This document shows, in pieces, positions 22,146 through 31,010 of a DNA stretch of 48,305 bases (position 1 is its first letter; the number at the start of each line of letters is the position of its first letter). The notes beneath the pieces are model-generated. The model saw only the letters and a program-made list of their open reading frames with translations. It searched no databases and was not told the origin of the DNA. This DNA is from Actinomycetes bacterium (lineage in GTDB: Bacteria; Actinomycetota; Acidimicrobiia; Acidimicrobiales; Microtrichaceae), in assembly GCA_023389745.1 (NCBI GenBank), contig JAEWED010000215.1:1-48305 (forward strand). Direction: 5' to 3'. The position numbers and the translations under genes are program-made.

Positions 22146-24389
22146 TCAGTCCTGCACCAGCAGTTCCATGATCGACAGCTCGCCCCGGTCGTCGCCGAGC
22201 TCGAGCCGCACCGTGCCGAGGCGACCGGCGAAGCGGAACGGTGCGGCATAGGACGGACTCGCCGGCGACTGGGTGTCGGCGCCGATCTGGAAGCCACCGG
22301 TCGAGGTGACCACGCCGAGGGTGTGGGGCACCTCGACCTCGCCCACCGGCTCGCCGCCGATCGACAGCGTGGCGACACCCGACAGCGAACCGGTCCGACG
22401 GAACGAGAGCCCTACCGTCGAGGGTCCCTCGGGCAGCGCCACGTCGGCGGCGAGCACCGTGCGCTCGCCGCCCCGGTCGTACTCGAACACCATCCGGTCC
22501 TCGAGCACGAACCAGGCGTAGCCGCCGCCGACTCCGCCGTGGGCGACGAGCACGCCGTCATCGCCGGCGCGACGCTCCAGGATCTGCGCGGTCAGCTCGA
22601 AGGAGCGGTCCGCGATCATCGGGATCGCGACCGGCGCGACCCGGGTGGCGCCGGTGCGGAACTCGAAGTGCGTGCGGTGCCGACCGGTGCCCGGGGGCCC
22701 GAGCGAGTTGAGTCGTTCGACCAGGCGGTCGTCGAGGGGCAGCACGCCGAAGCGCCGCGCCTCGGACCACCACAGCTCGACCAGCTCGGCGAGCTTCTCG
22801 GGATGTTCGGCCGCCAGGTCGTGCACCTCGGAGAAGTCCTCGTCGACGTGGTACAGCTCCCAGCGGTCGTCGTCGAACGACGAGTAGGGGATGTGCCACG
22901 TCACGGCCTTCCAGCCGTCGGAGTAGATGGCCCGGTGGCCGCCCATCTCGAAGTACTGGGTCCTGGGCACCTCGGCCTCGTGGCCGCGCAGCGAGTCACC
23001 GAAGCTGGTGCCGTGCACCTCGAGCTGGTCGACGCCGGCTCGCACCGTGGGTGCGTCGATGCCGAGGACCTCGAGCAACGTCGGATACAGGTCGACGACG
23101 TGCTGGAAGCGCGTGCGGATCGCTCCGGGGTCGGTGATGCCGCCCGGCCAGCGCACGATGAGCGGGTCGCGCACGCCGCCCTCGTGGGTGTTGCCCTTGA
23201 AGCGACGCAGGGGAGTGTTCGAGACCTGTGCCCAGCCGGTCGGGTACGCAGGCTGCACCGTCGGCCCGCCGATCTCGTCGAGCCGCTCGATCCCGGCGGC
23301 CATGTCGGTCGGGAGCACGTTGAAGAAGCGCGAGAAGTTGAGGTAGCCCGACGGGCCGCCCTCCTGACTCGCACCGTTGTCGGACAGCAGCACCACGACG
23401 GTGTCGTCGAGTTGACCGGCGTCGCGCAGGAACTCGACCAGCCGGCCGATCTGGACGTCGGTGTGGTCGAGGAACGCGGCGTAGGCCTCCTGCAGTCGTG
23501 CGGCGAAGCGCTGGGCACCGTCGTCGAGCTCGTCCCAGTCGCGCACCCCGTCGTCGTGCGCGGGCAGCTCGGTGCCGGCGGGCACGATCCCCTCGGCGAG
23601 CTGGCGGGCGAAGCGCTCCTCGCGCAGCACGTCCCACCCCGCGTCGTAGCGGCCCCGGTACTTCTCGAGGAACTCGGGGGGCGCCTGCAACGGCCAGTGG
23701 CAGGCCCCGAACGCGAGGTGCAGGTAGAAGGGTCGCTCCGACGCGAGCGCCAGGTGATCGGTCAGCATCGAGACCGCCTCGTCGACCAGGTCCTCGCTCA
23801 GGTGGTAGCCGTCCTCGGGTCGACGAGGTGCCTCGACCACGCTGTTGTCGCGCACCAGCTCCGGGAAGTACTGGTCGGTGTAGCCCGACATGAAGCCGTA
23901 GAAGCGGTCGAAGCCCTTGCCGAGCGGCCAGTTGTGGAACGGGCCGGCCTGCGTCGTCTCCTGCGGAGGTGCGAGGTGCCACTTGCCGACCGCGAAGGTC
24001 GCGATGTCGTGGTCGGAGAGCACCTCGGCGAGCGTCGCCGCAGCGGGCGTGATGCGGCTGCGCGAGTTCGGGTAGCCGGTGTCCCACTCGGCGACCATCG
24101 ACATGCCGACGCTGTGGTGGTTGCGCCCCGTCATCAGGCACGCACGCGACGGCGAGCAGAGCGTCGTCGTGTGGAAGCCCGTGAAGCGCAGGCCGTCGCC
24201 GGCGAGCGCGTCGATGTTCGGCGTGTCGACCTCGGAGCCGTAGCAGCCGAGGTCGGCGAAGCCCACGTCGTCGAGCACGATCACCACGACGTTCGGCCGG
24301 CGGGGCTGCGGATCGGGCCACCACGGGCGCGAGTCGGCGACGGTGTCCGCGATGTGGCCGGCGAAGGCCGGCTCACCGAGATTCGACAT
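22146..24389 (-). CDS. Type I sulfatase (arylsulfatase family)
   Basis: A 747-residue sulfatase hydrolysing sulfate esters. Metal ligands D40/D41 lie in NVVVIVLDDVGFADLGCYG. C78 of CSPSRACLMTGR is the Cys converted to formylglycine by the maturation enzyme. GKWHL, FGACHWPLQAPPEF, LLSDNGAS and RFKGNTHEGGVRDPLIVRWPGG complete the active site. Residues 520-747 form an extra beta-rich C-terminal domain (FRTGATRVAPVAIPMIADRSFELTA..., FQIGADTQSPASPSYAAPFRFAGRLGTVRLEL) typical of the large mycobacterial AtsD-like sulfatases. No signal peptide is seen, so it may be cytoplasmic. ATG 24389 has GAGAGG at 5-6 nt. The substrate is unknown. It is convergent with the lipoprotein gene. Confidence 0.9.
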   Translation of the reverse strand: MSNLGEPAFAGHIADTVADSRPWWPDPQPRRPNVVVIVLDDVGFADLGCYGSEVDTPNIDALAGDGLRFTGFHTTTLCSPSRACLMTGRNHHSVGMSMVAEWDTGYPNSRSRITPAAATLAEVLSDHDIATFAVGKWHLAPPQETTQAGPFHNWPLGKGFDRFYGFMSGYTDQYFPELVRDNSVVEAPRRPEDGYHLSEDLVDEAVSMLTDHLALASERPFYLHLAFGACHWPLQAPPEFLEKYRGRYDAGWDVLREERFARQLAEGIVPAGTELPAHDDGVRDWDELDDGAQRFAARLQEAYAAFLDHTDVQIGRLVEFLRDAGQLDDTVVVLLSDNGASQEGGPSGYLNFSRFFNVLPTDMAAGIERLDEIGGPTVQPAYPTGWAQVSNTPLRRFKGNTHEGGVRDPLIVRWPGGITDPGAIRTRFQHVVDLYPTLLEVLGIDAPTVRAGVDQLEVHGTSFGDSLRGHEAEVPRTQYFEMGGHRAIYSDGWKAVTWHIPYSSFDDDRWELYHVDEDFSEVHDLAAEHPEKLAELVELWWSEARRFGVLPLDDRLVERLNSLGPPGTGRHRTHFEFRTGATRVAPVAIPMIADRSFELTAQILERRAGDDGVLVAHGGVGGGYAWFVLEDRMVFEYDRGGERTVLAADVALPEGPSTVGLSFRRTGSLSGVATLSIGGEPVGEVEVPHTLGVVTSTGGFQIGADTQSPASPSYAAPFRFAGRLGTVRLELGDDRGELSIMELLVQD

Positions 24390-24487
24390 GGGACCTCTCT
24401 CGTTCCCCGGCGGGCCTGGTGCGCTGGGCACGCCGGACCCCCGGGACCGTAGCGGCCGGTCGCCGCCCCGCGGGGATCGCGTTCACC

Positions 24488-24493
24488 TAGCCT
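24488..24493 (+). promoter_or_regulatory. Leaderless-type -10 box for the 24501 gene
   Basis: TAGCCT, then 7 nt, then GTG 24501, with no ribosome site. Confidence 0.5.
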
Positions 24494-24500
24494 CCGGCGG

Positions 24501-25781
24501 GTGGACGGACCGCAGCGACCAGTCGCTCCCGAGCGGGTGCTCGACCACATCGGGGTCGGCACCCAGCTGATCGTGCCCATGGCAGCGGGTGAGCCCGTCG
24601 AGCTGCTCGACGCGGTCGAGGCCGCCGCGGATCGACTCGACGGGGTGCGCGTGCACCAGATGCACGCGCTCGTCGACCGTCCCTACCTCGACGGTCGACA
24701 TGGCGACCGGCTCCGCCACGTCTCGTACTTCCTGTCGCCGATCACCCGACGGCACCTGCACGCCCACGGCATCGACTTCGTGCCGTCGCACTTCAGCGAG
24801 GTGCCGCTCGTGCTGCGCCACAACTGCGGCACGGGCCTCATCCTCGCCGCGGCGTCGCCGCCCGACCGGCACGGCTACTTCAGCCTGGGCACCAACGCCG
24901 ACTACGTCTCGTCGTTCCTCGGGCACTGGCCGGTGTTCCTCGAGGCGAACGAGCAGATGCCGCGGACCTTCGGCCGGAACACGGTGCACGTCAGCCAGGT
25001 GCTCGGGTGGTCGCTCGTCGACCGGCCGCTGCCCGAGGTGCAGCCCACCCAACCCCAGCAGGTCGACCTCGAGATCGCCCGGCTGATCGCCGAGCGCGTG
25101 CCGGACCGGGCCACGATCCAGGCGGGCATCGGCTCGATCCCCAATGCGGTGCTCGCCTCGCTGAAGGATCACCGCGACCTGGGCATCCACACCGAGCTGA
25201 TGTCCGACGGCATGGTCGACCTGATCGAGTCGGGTGCGGTGACCGGCGTGCACAAGCGTCGCAACCCCAACCGCAGCGTCACGACCTTCGCGCTCGGCAC
25301 CCGTCGCCTCTACGACTTCCTGCACGAGAACCCGGCGATCGAGTTCCTCCCCGTCGACTTCGTCAACGACCCGCGGGTGGTCTCGCAGAACCCGATGGTG
25401 GTGTCGATCAACGCGACGACCGAGGTCGACCTGCTGGGCCAGGCGGCGTCCGAGACGATCGGCGGCCGCTACTACTCCGGGTCCGGGGGTCAGGCCGACT
25501 TCGCCAGGGGCGCGATGTTCAGCAACGGCGGCCAGGGGTTCCTGGTGACCCGTTCGACGACGAACGACGGCTCGACCTCGAAGATCGTCGCCCGACTCAC
25601 CCGTGGCTCGGTCGTCACGACCCTGAAGAACACCGTCGACAAGGTCGTCACCGAGTGGGGTGTCGCGGAGCTGCGCGGCGCGACGCTGCGCGAGCGTGCG
25701 CTGCGCCTGAGCGCCATCGCCCATCCGGCACATCGCGACGCGCTCCGGCGAGAGGCGCACGCGCTCGGCTACCTGAGCTGA
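24501..25781 (+). CDS. Acetyl-CoA hydrolase/CoA-transferase family (4-hydroxybutyrate CoA-transferase-like)
   Basis: A 426-residue class I CoA-transferase with two homologous alpha/beta halves. Motifs include VPSHFSEVPLVLRHNCG, PPDRHGYFSLGTNADYV, IQAGIGSIPNAVLASLKDHRDLGIHTELMSDGMVDLIESG (conserved catalytic Glu in HTE), FLPVDFVNDPRVVSQNPMVVSINATTEVDLLGQ and GGRYYSGSGGQADFARGA. It probably transfers CoA from acetyl-CoA to a short-chain acid such as butyrate or 4-hydroxybutyrate. Hydrolase and transferase activity cannot be separated by sequence. Divergent from the sulfatase. The leaderless GTG start is supported by the -10 box. A GHMP kinase gene follows 24 nt downstream. Confidence 0.88.
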   Translation: MDGPQRPVAPERVLDHIGVGTQLIVPMAAGEPVELLDAVEAAADRLDGVRVHQMHALVDRPYLDGRHGDRLRHVSYFLSPITRRHLHAHGIDFVPSHFSEVPLVLRHNCGTGLILAAASPPDRHGYFSLGTNADYVSSFLGHWPVFLEANEQMPRTFGRNTVHVSQVLGWSLVDRPLPEVQPTQPQQVDLEIARLIAERVPDRATIQAGIGSIPNAVLASLKDHRDLGIHTELMSDGMVDLIESGAVTGVHKRRNPNRSVTTFALGTRRLYDFLHENPAIEFLPVDFVNDPRVVSQNPMVVSINATTEVDLLGQAASETIGGRYYSGSGGQADFARGAMFSNGGQGFLVTRSTTNDGSTSKIVARLTRGSVVTTLKNTVDKVVTEWGVAELRGATLRERALRLSAIAHPAHRDALRREAHALGYLS

Positions 25782-25805
25782 GCCCGCGGGTGACACACTG
25801 CCCGG

Positions 25806-26849
25806 ATGTCGTCGACGTGCTCACAGGCCGGCCGCGCGGTCGCCCGTGCAGGAGTGGCGGGCAACCCCTCGGACGCGCTGGGCGGCGCGGCGTTCGCCGT
25901 GCCGATCCCCGGGCTGTACGCGACGGTCGAGCTGCGCGAGTCGACCCGCCTCGGCGTGCGGGCGAGCCGGTCGGTCGCCGGTTGGTCGAGCGTCGCGGAG
26001 CTGGTCGAGCACGCGGGGCGCTACGGCCACGACGGCGGCGACCGCCTGGTCAGCGCGGCGGTCGTCACGCTGAGCCGACACCTCGACGCGCTCGGCGCCG
26101 AGGACGAGTCGCTCGCCGCGGCAGCTCGTCGTCGTGACGGCGACGACCCGTTCGAGGCCGTCTGGTCGACCAACATCCCACGCTCGGTCGGGCTCGCCGG
26201 CTCCTCCGCGATCATCACCGCAGCGCTGCGGGCCCTCGCCGCTCGTTGGCAGGTCGCGCTGTCGCCCCAGGTGCTCGCCGCGCTCGCGCTCGAGACCGAG
26301 GCGGTCGAGCTCGGCGTGGCAGCGGGCTGGATGGACCGGGCGGTGCAGGCCAACGACGTGCCGACGCTGGTCGACACGCGGGCGACTTCGACCGAGGCCG
26401 GTCACCGGGTGCCCGCCATGACCCCGGTGCGACCCGGCGGACCGGTCGAGCTCGTCGTCGCGTGGGACCCTGCGGGCGCCGCTCCGTCGGGCCGCCTGCA
26501 CGGCGAGCTGCACGACCGGGCGATGGCGGGCGAGCCCCTCGTGGTGCGCACCGTCGAGCTGCTCGCCGAGGCCGCGGGCGCCGCGGCGGACGCCGTCACC
26601 CGGGTCGATCTCGACGCCCTCGCCGCCGCGGTCGACGCGACGTGCGAGCTGCGTGACTCACTCGGTGCACTGGACCGCTCGACCGCTGCGCTCGCTGCCA
26701 CGGCGCGCACCCGCGGGTGCGCAGCGACGTCGGCTGGTTCCGGTGGCGCGGTCCTGGCGGTGCCGCGCGGGCTCGGCGGCGAGCAGCTCGCCGCGGCGTT
26801 CCGCCACAGCGGCGCGCAGGCGTTGGCCCTCACACTCGGTTCGAGCTGA
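25806..26849 (+). CDS. GHMP-family sugar kinase, glucuronokinase-like
   Basis: A 347-residue GHMP kinase. The N-terminal strand ARAGVAGNPSDALGGAAFAVPI is the substrate motif typical of glucuronokinase-like enzymes (GNPSD). The ATP-binding glycine-rich motif 2 is PRSVGLAGSSAIITAALRAL. VELGVAAGWMDRAVQA follows, and the C-terminal motif 3 is CAATSAGSGGAVLAVP. The family phosphorylates sugar C1 hydroxyls such as glucuronate, but galactokinase- or mevalonate-type activity cannot be excluded. CACACT 6 nt before the ATG may be a weak leaderless promoter. It otherwise follows the CoA-transferase by 24 nt. Convergent with the TetR gene. Confidence 0.8.
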   Translation: MSSTCSQAGRAVARAGVAGNPSDALGGAAFAVPIPGLYATVELRESTRLGVRASRSVAGWSSVAELVEHAGRYGHDGGDRLVSAAVVTLSRHLDALGAEDESLAAAARRRDGDDPFEAVWSTNIPRSVGLAGSSAIITAALRALAARWQVALSPQVLAALALETEAVELGVAAGWMDRAVQANDVPTLVDTRATSTEAGHRVPAMTPVRPGGPVELVVAWDPAGAAPSGRLHGELHDRAMAGEPLVVRTVELLAEAAGAAADAVTRVDLDALAAAVDATCELRDSLGALDRSTAALAATARTRGCAATSAGSGGAVLAVPRGLGGEQLAAAFRHSGAQALALTLGSS

Positions 26850-26876
26850 TCGGCGGGTGAGGCGTGCCGGGACTGC

Positions 26877-27515
26877 TCAGCGGGGCGGGTCGAGCGCCGC
26901 GCCGAAGACGGCGGTGACGTCGTCCGCGTAGTGCGCGGTCACGTCGCCGCCGAGCTGCACCATCGACATGAGCAGCGACAGGATGATCGCGATCAGGCCG
27001 TTGGCGATGGTGTCCGGGTCGAGGTCGGCGCGCACCCTGCCGCTGGCCTGGTCCGCCCGCAGGCGTTCGGCGCAGGCGACGCGCAGTTCGGCCAGCGCCG
27101 GGATCTCGAGCACCCGGGCGGTGACCTCGGGCTCGAGCCCGCCGAGCAATCGCTTCGCCAACGGATGCCGTTCGACGGCCTCGAGCATCGTGAAGGTGAG
27201 CGTCTGGCGCCAGTCGACGAGCGTCGCGCCGTCCTCGGTGCGGTCCGCGGCCAGGATGCTCGACAGACCCTCGCCGATCACGCCGGCGGCGTCGGCGTCG
27301 ACCGCGGCCAGGAACAGCGCTTCCTTGTTGGGGAAGTAGGCGTAGGTGACCGTGCCGCCGACGCCGGCGTCGCGGGCGATGTCGGCGACCGACGTGGCCC
27401 GGTACCCGTCGCGGCCGAAGCGTGCGATGGCCGCGTCGAGGATCGCACGGCTCGTCTGGGCGCCCTTGCCCGACGGTTCGCCGGGTGCCTCTGGCGGGGT
27501 GGTGGTCACGGACAC
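26877..27515 (-). CDS. TetR-family regulator of the BVMO/SDR cluster
   Basis: A 212-residue TetR repressor. The N-terminal HTH region is RAILDAAIARFGRDGYRATSVADIARDAGVGGTVTYAYFPNKEALFLAAVDAD (about 21-75). The rest is an all-helical ligand/dimerisation domain. It is divergent from the PF10118 gene at 27587. The 71-bp intergenic region holds the perfect inverted repeat TTGAGT-N5-ACTCAA, which overlaps the -35 box of that gene, so it probably represses the downstream oxidation cluster and is released by a lipid or ketone-like ligand (inference). The GTG 27515 start is 6 nt after minus-strand TACGCT, so the mRNA is probably leaderless. Confidence 0.88.
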   Translation of the reverse strand: MSVTTTPPEAPGEPSGKGAQTSRAILDAAIARFGRDGYRATSVADIARDAGVGGTVTYAYFPNKEALFLAAVDADAAGVIGEGLSSILAADRTEDGATLVDWRQTLTFTMLEAVERHPLAKRLLGGLEPEVTARVLEIPALAELRVACAERLRADQASGRVRADLDPDTIANGLIAIILSLLMSMVQLGGDVTAHYADDVTAVFGAALDPPR

Positions 27516-27521
27516 GCTGTC

Positions 27522-27527
27522 AGCGTA
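27522..27527 (-). promoter_or_regulatory. Leaderless-type -10 box for tetR
   Basis: Minus-strand TACGCT, then 6 nt, then GTG 27515. Confidence 0.5.
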
Positions 27528-27551
27528 CCAAGAATTCGAGCATCTGAGGGA

Positions 27552-27586
27552 TTGAGTGAATTACTCAAATGTTCTACGGTGACCAC
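27552..27586 (+). promoter_or_regulatory. TetR operator overlapping a leaderless promoter
   Basis: TTGAGT (27552-27557), a 17-nt spacer and TACGGT (27575-27580) form the promoter, 6 nt before ATG 27587. The operator TTGAGT-GAATT-ACTCAA (27552-27568) uses the -35 box as its left arm, so a bound repressor would block RNA polymerase. Confidence 0.65.
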
Positions 27587-28558
27587 ATGGCCGAACTGAT
27601 CACCGATCCCCCGATCACCGACAGCACCACCGACGGCAGCAGCACCGACGGCACGATCGACCTCACCGATGCGTCCTCGGCGACGGCGACCCGCACGGTT
27701 GCCGAACGGAAGGTGCCGACCCGGCGCATCTCGTTCGAGGAGACGCTGCGCAACCTGCCCAAGCACTTCGCCGCGGACGAGGACCTGATCCTCAGCCACC
27801 TGGCGGCCTCGCTCTCGGCGGTCTTCCCCGACGGCGAGGACTTCTTCGTGCGCTCCGTGCGCCACTACCGCAGCCAGATCACCGACCCGGAGCTCAAGGC
27901 GCAGGTGTCGGGCTTCATCGGGCAGGAGGCGATGCACGGCCGTGAGCATCGAGCCTTCAACGACCGTCTCGCCGAGCTCGGCTACCCGACCAAGTTCTTC
28001 GAGCGCTTCACCCGGCGTGGCCTCGAGTTCCGCGAGAAGGTCGCGCCGCCCATCTCGAACCTCGCCGTCACCGCGGCGCTCGAGCACTTCACCGCCACGC
28101 TCGCCGAGCTGATCCTGACCGACGAAGAAGCCCAGCGTCTCTTCGGCGACGAGGCGGTGCTGAACCTGTTCCTCTGGCACGCGCTCGAGGAGTCCGAGCA
28201 CAAGGCGGTTGCGTTCGACGTGTACCGCGCGGTGGGCGGCACCGAGCGCCTTCGCATCTTCACGATGATCGGCATCCGCTACGGGTTCGTGCTCGGCATG
28301 GCCGCCCAGGTCGCGATCTCGCTCGCCCGTGACGAGGCGACCTACGAGAAGGGCCGCCTGCGCGAGAGCTGGCGGACGTTCCGCCGCTCGCCGCTGGTCA
28401 GCCGCAAGGTGTGGCGTGCGCTCAAGGAGTACGACCGCAAGGGCTTCCACCCCGACGACATCGACTCCTCCGAGGTGATCCGCATCTGGCGCGACGAGCT
28501 CTTCGGCGACGACGGCACGCTGAACGAGCTGCTCGTCGGCAACGCCCGGACGGCCTGA
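27587..28558 (+). CDS. Predicted metal-dependent hydrolase (PF10118), diiron-like
   Basis: A 323-residue mostly helical protein of the PF10118 family. After a Thr/Ser/Asp-rich N-terminus of about 45 residues, the core shows paired carboxylate/His motifs of ferritin-like diiron proteins: FIGQEAMHGREHRAFN, TAALEHFTATLAELIL and LFLWHALEESEHKAVAFDVY. The C-terminal part has a hydrophobic stretch and ends ELLVGNARTA. The biochemical reaction is unknown. Family members sit beside BVMO, SDR and lipid genes, as here, where the monooxygenase gene starts 4 nt after its stop. ATG 27587 is chosen over 27569 because of the -10 box. Regulated by the divergent TetR protein. Confidence 0.82.
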   Translation: MAELITDPPITDSTTDGSSTDGTIDLTDASSATATRTVAERKVPTRRISFEETLRNLPKHFAADEDLILSHLAASLSAVFPDGEDFFVRSVRHYRSQITDPELKAQVSGFIGQEAMHGREHRAFNDRLAELGYPTKFFERFTRRGLEFREKVAPPISNLAVTAALEHFTATLAELILTDEEAQRLFGDEAVLNLFLWHALEESEHKAVAFDVYRAVGGTERLRIFTMIGIRYGFVLGMAAQVAISLARDEATYEKGRLRESWRTFRRSPLVSRKVWRALKEYDRKGFHPDDIDSSEVIRIWRDELFGDDGTLNELLVGNARTA

Positions 28559-28562
28559 TCCC

Positions 28563-30944
28563 GTGTCGCCCGCAGCATCAACCGAAGGACAACTCGAACA
28601 TCTCGACGTCGTCATCGTCGGCGCCGGCCTGTCCGGCATCGGCGCCGCGCACCACGTCACCACCGGTGCACCATGGGCGAGCGTCGCGATCCTGGAGTCC
28701 CGCGGCGCCATCGGCGGCACCTGGGACCTGTTCCGGTACCCGGGCATCCGCTCGGACTCCGACATGCACACCCTCGGCTACCCGTTCCGGCCGTGGCAGG
28801 GCGAGCGCTCGATCGCGGACGGCGCGTCGATCCTCCAGTACATCCGTGACACCGCGGCCGAGGACGGCACCGACCAGCTCATCCGCTTCCACCACCGGAT
28901 CGTGGCCGCTGCGTGGTCGACCGACGAGGCCCGATGGACCCTGACGGTCGAACGTGGGCAGCGCGGCGACGGCGGCGAACCCGACGGTGACGTCGAGACC
29001 GTCCAGCTGACCTGCGGCTTCCTGTTCTCGTGCACCGGCTACTACCGCTACGACCGCGGCTACCTGCCCGACTTCGAGGGCATGGACGACTTCGGCGGCA
29101 CGATCGTGCATCCGCAGTTCTGGCCCGAGGACCTCGACGTCGCCGGTAAGCGGGTCGTCGTGATCGGCAGCGGCGCCACCGCGGTCACCCTGGTGCCGTC
29201 GCTGGCCGACCGCGCCGAGCACGTCACGATGCTGCAGCGCTCGCCGACCTACATCACGTCGCTCCCGGCGAAGAACCCCGCGGTCGACACGATCCGCCGG
29301 GTCGTGCCGCAGCGCTGGTCGGGCGACGCCGTGCGCTGGACCATGGCCCTGGGCACCCAGGCCTCGTACCACCTGAGCCGTCGACGTCCCGAGATGATGA
29401 AGCGCGCGCTGCGCAAGGGCGTCGAGCGCCACCTGCCCGAGGGGTACGACGTCGAGACGCACTTCACGCCGAGCTACGACCCTTGGGACCAGCGCCTGTG
29501 CGTCGTGCCCGACGGCGACCTGTTCCGCGCCATCCGCACGGGCACCGCGTCGGTCGTCACCGACCACATCGACCGGTTCACGGCCGAGGGCATCCTGCTG
29601 CGCTCCGGCGAGACGCTGCCCGCCGACGTCGTCGTCACCGCGACCGGGCTCGAGCTGCTCTTCATCGGCGGCATCGAGGTGAGCGTCGACGGGCAGGTCG
29701 TCGAGCTGCCGGACCGCCTCACCTACAAGGGCATGATGATCGAGGACGTGCCGAACCTGGCACTCGCGATCGGGTACACCAACGCCTCGTGGACGCTGAA
29801 GGCCGACCTGACCTGCGACTACGTCGTGCGACTGCTGCAGCACATGCGTCGCACCGGGCAGCGCCAGTGCACCCCGCACCGGGTGAGTGGCGAGGTCACC
29901 GCCGAGCCGTTGCTCGGCCTGACGTCGGGCTACGTCCAGCGCTCGGCGGACCGCTTCCCCAAGCAGGGCTCCGAGTTCCCGTGGCAGGTGTACCAGAGCT
30001 ACCTGCGTGACTACCGGGCGCTCAAGCGCTCCGACGTCGTCGACGAGTCGATGCAGTTCTCCAACCCGGTGCCGGGAGGTTCCGCCATGTCGTCCAGCGC
30101 CTCGGGAGCTGCCCCCGACCGCTTCGAGGGTCGTGTCGCCGCCATCACCGGCGCCGGTTCCGGCATCGGTCGTGCGCTCGCCGAGGCGCTCGCCCGGCGC
30201 GGCTGCCACCTCGCCCTGGCCGACGTCGACGAGGCCGGGCTGGCCGAGACCGTCACCCGCTGCGAGGGCACCGGCGTCAAGGTCACCTCGCAGCGCCTCG
30301 ACGTCGCGGACCGCGACGCGGTCTACGCCTGGGCCGACACCGTCGTCGACGAGCACGGCTCGGTGAACTTCATCTTCAACAACGCCGGGGTCGCGCTCGC
30401 CGCGACCGTCGAGGCGATGGACGACGCCGACTTCGACTGGCTGATGGACATCAACCTGCGCGGCGTCGTGTCGGGCACCAAGGCGTTCCTGCCGCACCTC
30501 GAGGCCTCGGGCGACGGTCACGTCGTCAACATCTCGAGCGTGTTCGGCCTGGTCTCGATCCCGTCGCAGTCCGCCTACAACGCGGCGAAGTTCGGCGTGC
30601 GTGGCTTCACCGACGCGCTGCGCATGGAGCTCGAGATCGCGGGCAGCCCGGTGTCGTCGACGACGATCCACCCCGGTGGCATCAAGACCAACATCGCCCG
30701 CAACGCACGGGTCGACGACGCGGTGCACGACCTCACGGGCGACCACGGCGACCCGGGCGACGCGTTCGACCGTCTCGCCATGACGACCCCGGCCAAGGCG
30801 GCCAAGCAGATCCTCGCGGCGGTCGAGAAGAACAAGCGCCGTGCGCTGATCGGTCCCGATGCCAAGGTGTTCGACCTGATGTCGCGCCTGCCGGCAGGTC
30901 TGTACCAGCGTGCCCTGGTCCGTGGCCTGCGTCGGGCTCGCTGA
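28563..30944 (+). CDS. In-frame fusion of Baeyer-Villiger monooxygenase and short-chain dehydrogenase
   Basis: 793 residues in two parts. Residues 1-500 are an EthA/MymA-type flavin monooxygenase: FAD motif VVIVGAGLSGIGAAHHV, the exact BVMO fingerprint FGGTIVHPQFWP (F-x-G-x3-H-x3-W-P), NADPH motif VVVIGSGATAV, and a C-terminus (SADRFPKQGSEFPWQVYQSYLRDYRALK...MQFS) where related enzymes normally stop. After only about 12 linker residues, residues 509-793 are a classical SDR: TGAGSGIGRALAEAL, NNAGVA, ISSVFG, catalytic YNAAK. An SD-like GGGAGG and ATG 30087 precede the SDR part, so a separate SDR could also be translated. BVMO turns ketones into esters, and an SDR could supply the ketone from an alcohol. 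Confidence 0.88.
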   Translation: MSPAASTEGQLEHLDVVIVGAGLSGIGAAHHVTTGAPWASVAILESRGAIGGTWDLFRYPGIRSDSDMHTLGYPFRPWQGERSIADGASILQYIRDTAAEDGTDQLIRFHHRIVAAAWSTDEARWTLTVERGQRGDGGEPDGDVETVQLTCGFLFSCTGYYRYDRGYLPDFEGMDDFGGTIVHPQFWPEDLDVAGKRVVVIGSGATAVTLVPSLADRAEHVTMLQRSPTYITSLPAKNPAVDTIRRVVPQRWSGDAVRWTMALGTQASYHLSRRRPEMMKRALRKGVERHLPEGYDVETHFTPSYDPWDQRLCVVPDGDLFRAIRTGTASVVTDHIDRFTAEGILLRSGETLPADVVVTATGLELLFIGGIEVSVDGQVVELPDRLTYKGMMIEDVPNLALAIGYTNASWTLKADLTCDYVVRLLQHMRRTGQRQCTPHRVSGEVTAEPLLGLTSGYVQRSADRFPKQGSEFPWQVYQSYLRDYRALKRSDVVDESMQFSNPVPGGSAMSSSASGAAPDRFEGRVAAITGAGSGIGRALAEALARRGCHLALADVDEAGLAETVTRCEGTGVKVTSQRLDVADRDAVYAWADTVVDEHGSVNFIFNNAGVALAATVEAMDDADFDWLMDINLRGVVSGTKAFLPHLEASGDGHVVNISSVFGLVSIPSQSAYNAAKFGVRGFTDALRMELEIAGSPVSSTTIHPGGIKTNIARNARVDDAVHDLTGDHGDPGDAFDRLAMTTPAKAAKQILAAVEKNKRRALIGPDAKVFDLMSRLPAGLYQRALVRGLRRAR
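30074..30089 (+). promoter_or_regulatory. Internal ribosome binding site and ATG at the BVMO-SDR junction
   Basis: GGGAGG (30074-30079), 7 nt, then ATG 30087, in frame with the upstream BVMO. It could start an independent 285-residue SDR. Confidence 0.6.
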
Positions 30945-30963
30945 GCGCGCTGACGGGGCCCGG

Positions 30964-30969
30964 TAGAAT
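30964..30969 (+). promoter_or_regulatory. Possible -10 box before the acyl-CoA dehydrogenase
   Basis: TAGAAT in an AT-richer pocket between the SDR stop and GTG 31011, predicting a leader of about 35 nt. No clear -35 box is seen. Confidence 0.4.
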
Positions 30970-31010
30970 CACTATTGGCGAAGTGTCAACAGTCGTGCTG
31001 AACTGACGCG

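Noticed and set aside
22134..24452. 772-codon plus-strand frame opposite the sulfatase
   Set aside because: The sulfatase on the minus strand has full catalytic motifs. The plus frame has none and is a codon-bias shadow.
30975..31010. TTGACA on the minus strand upstream of the acyl-CoA dehydrogenase as an antisense promoter
   Set aside because: No good -10 box at the right distance and no gene or RNA motif on that strand.
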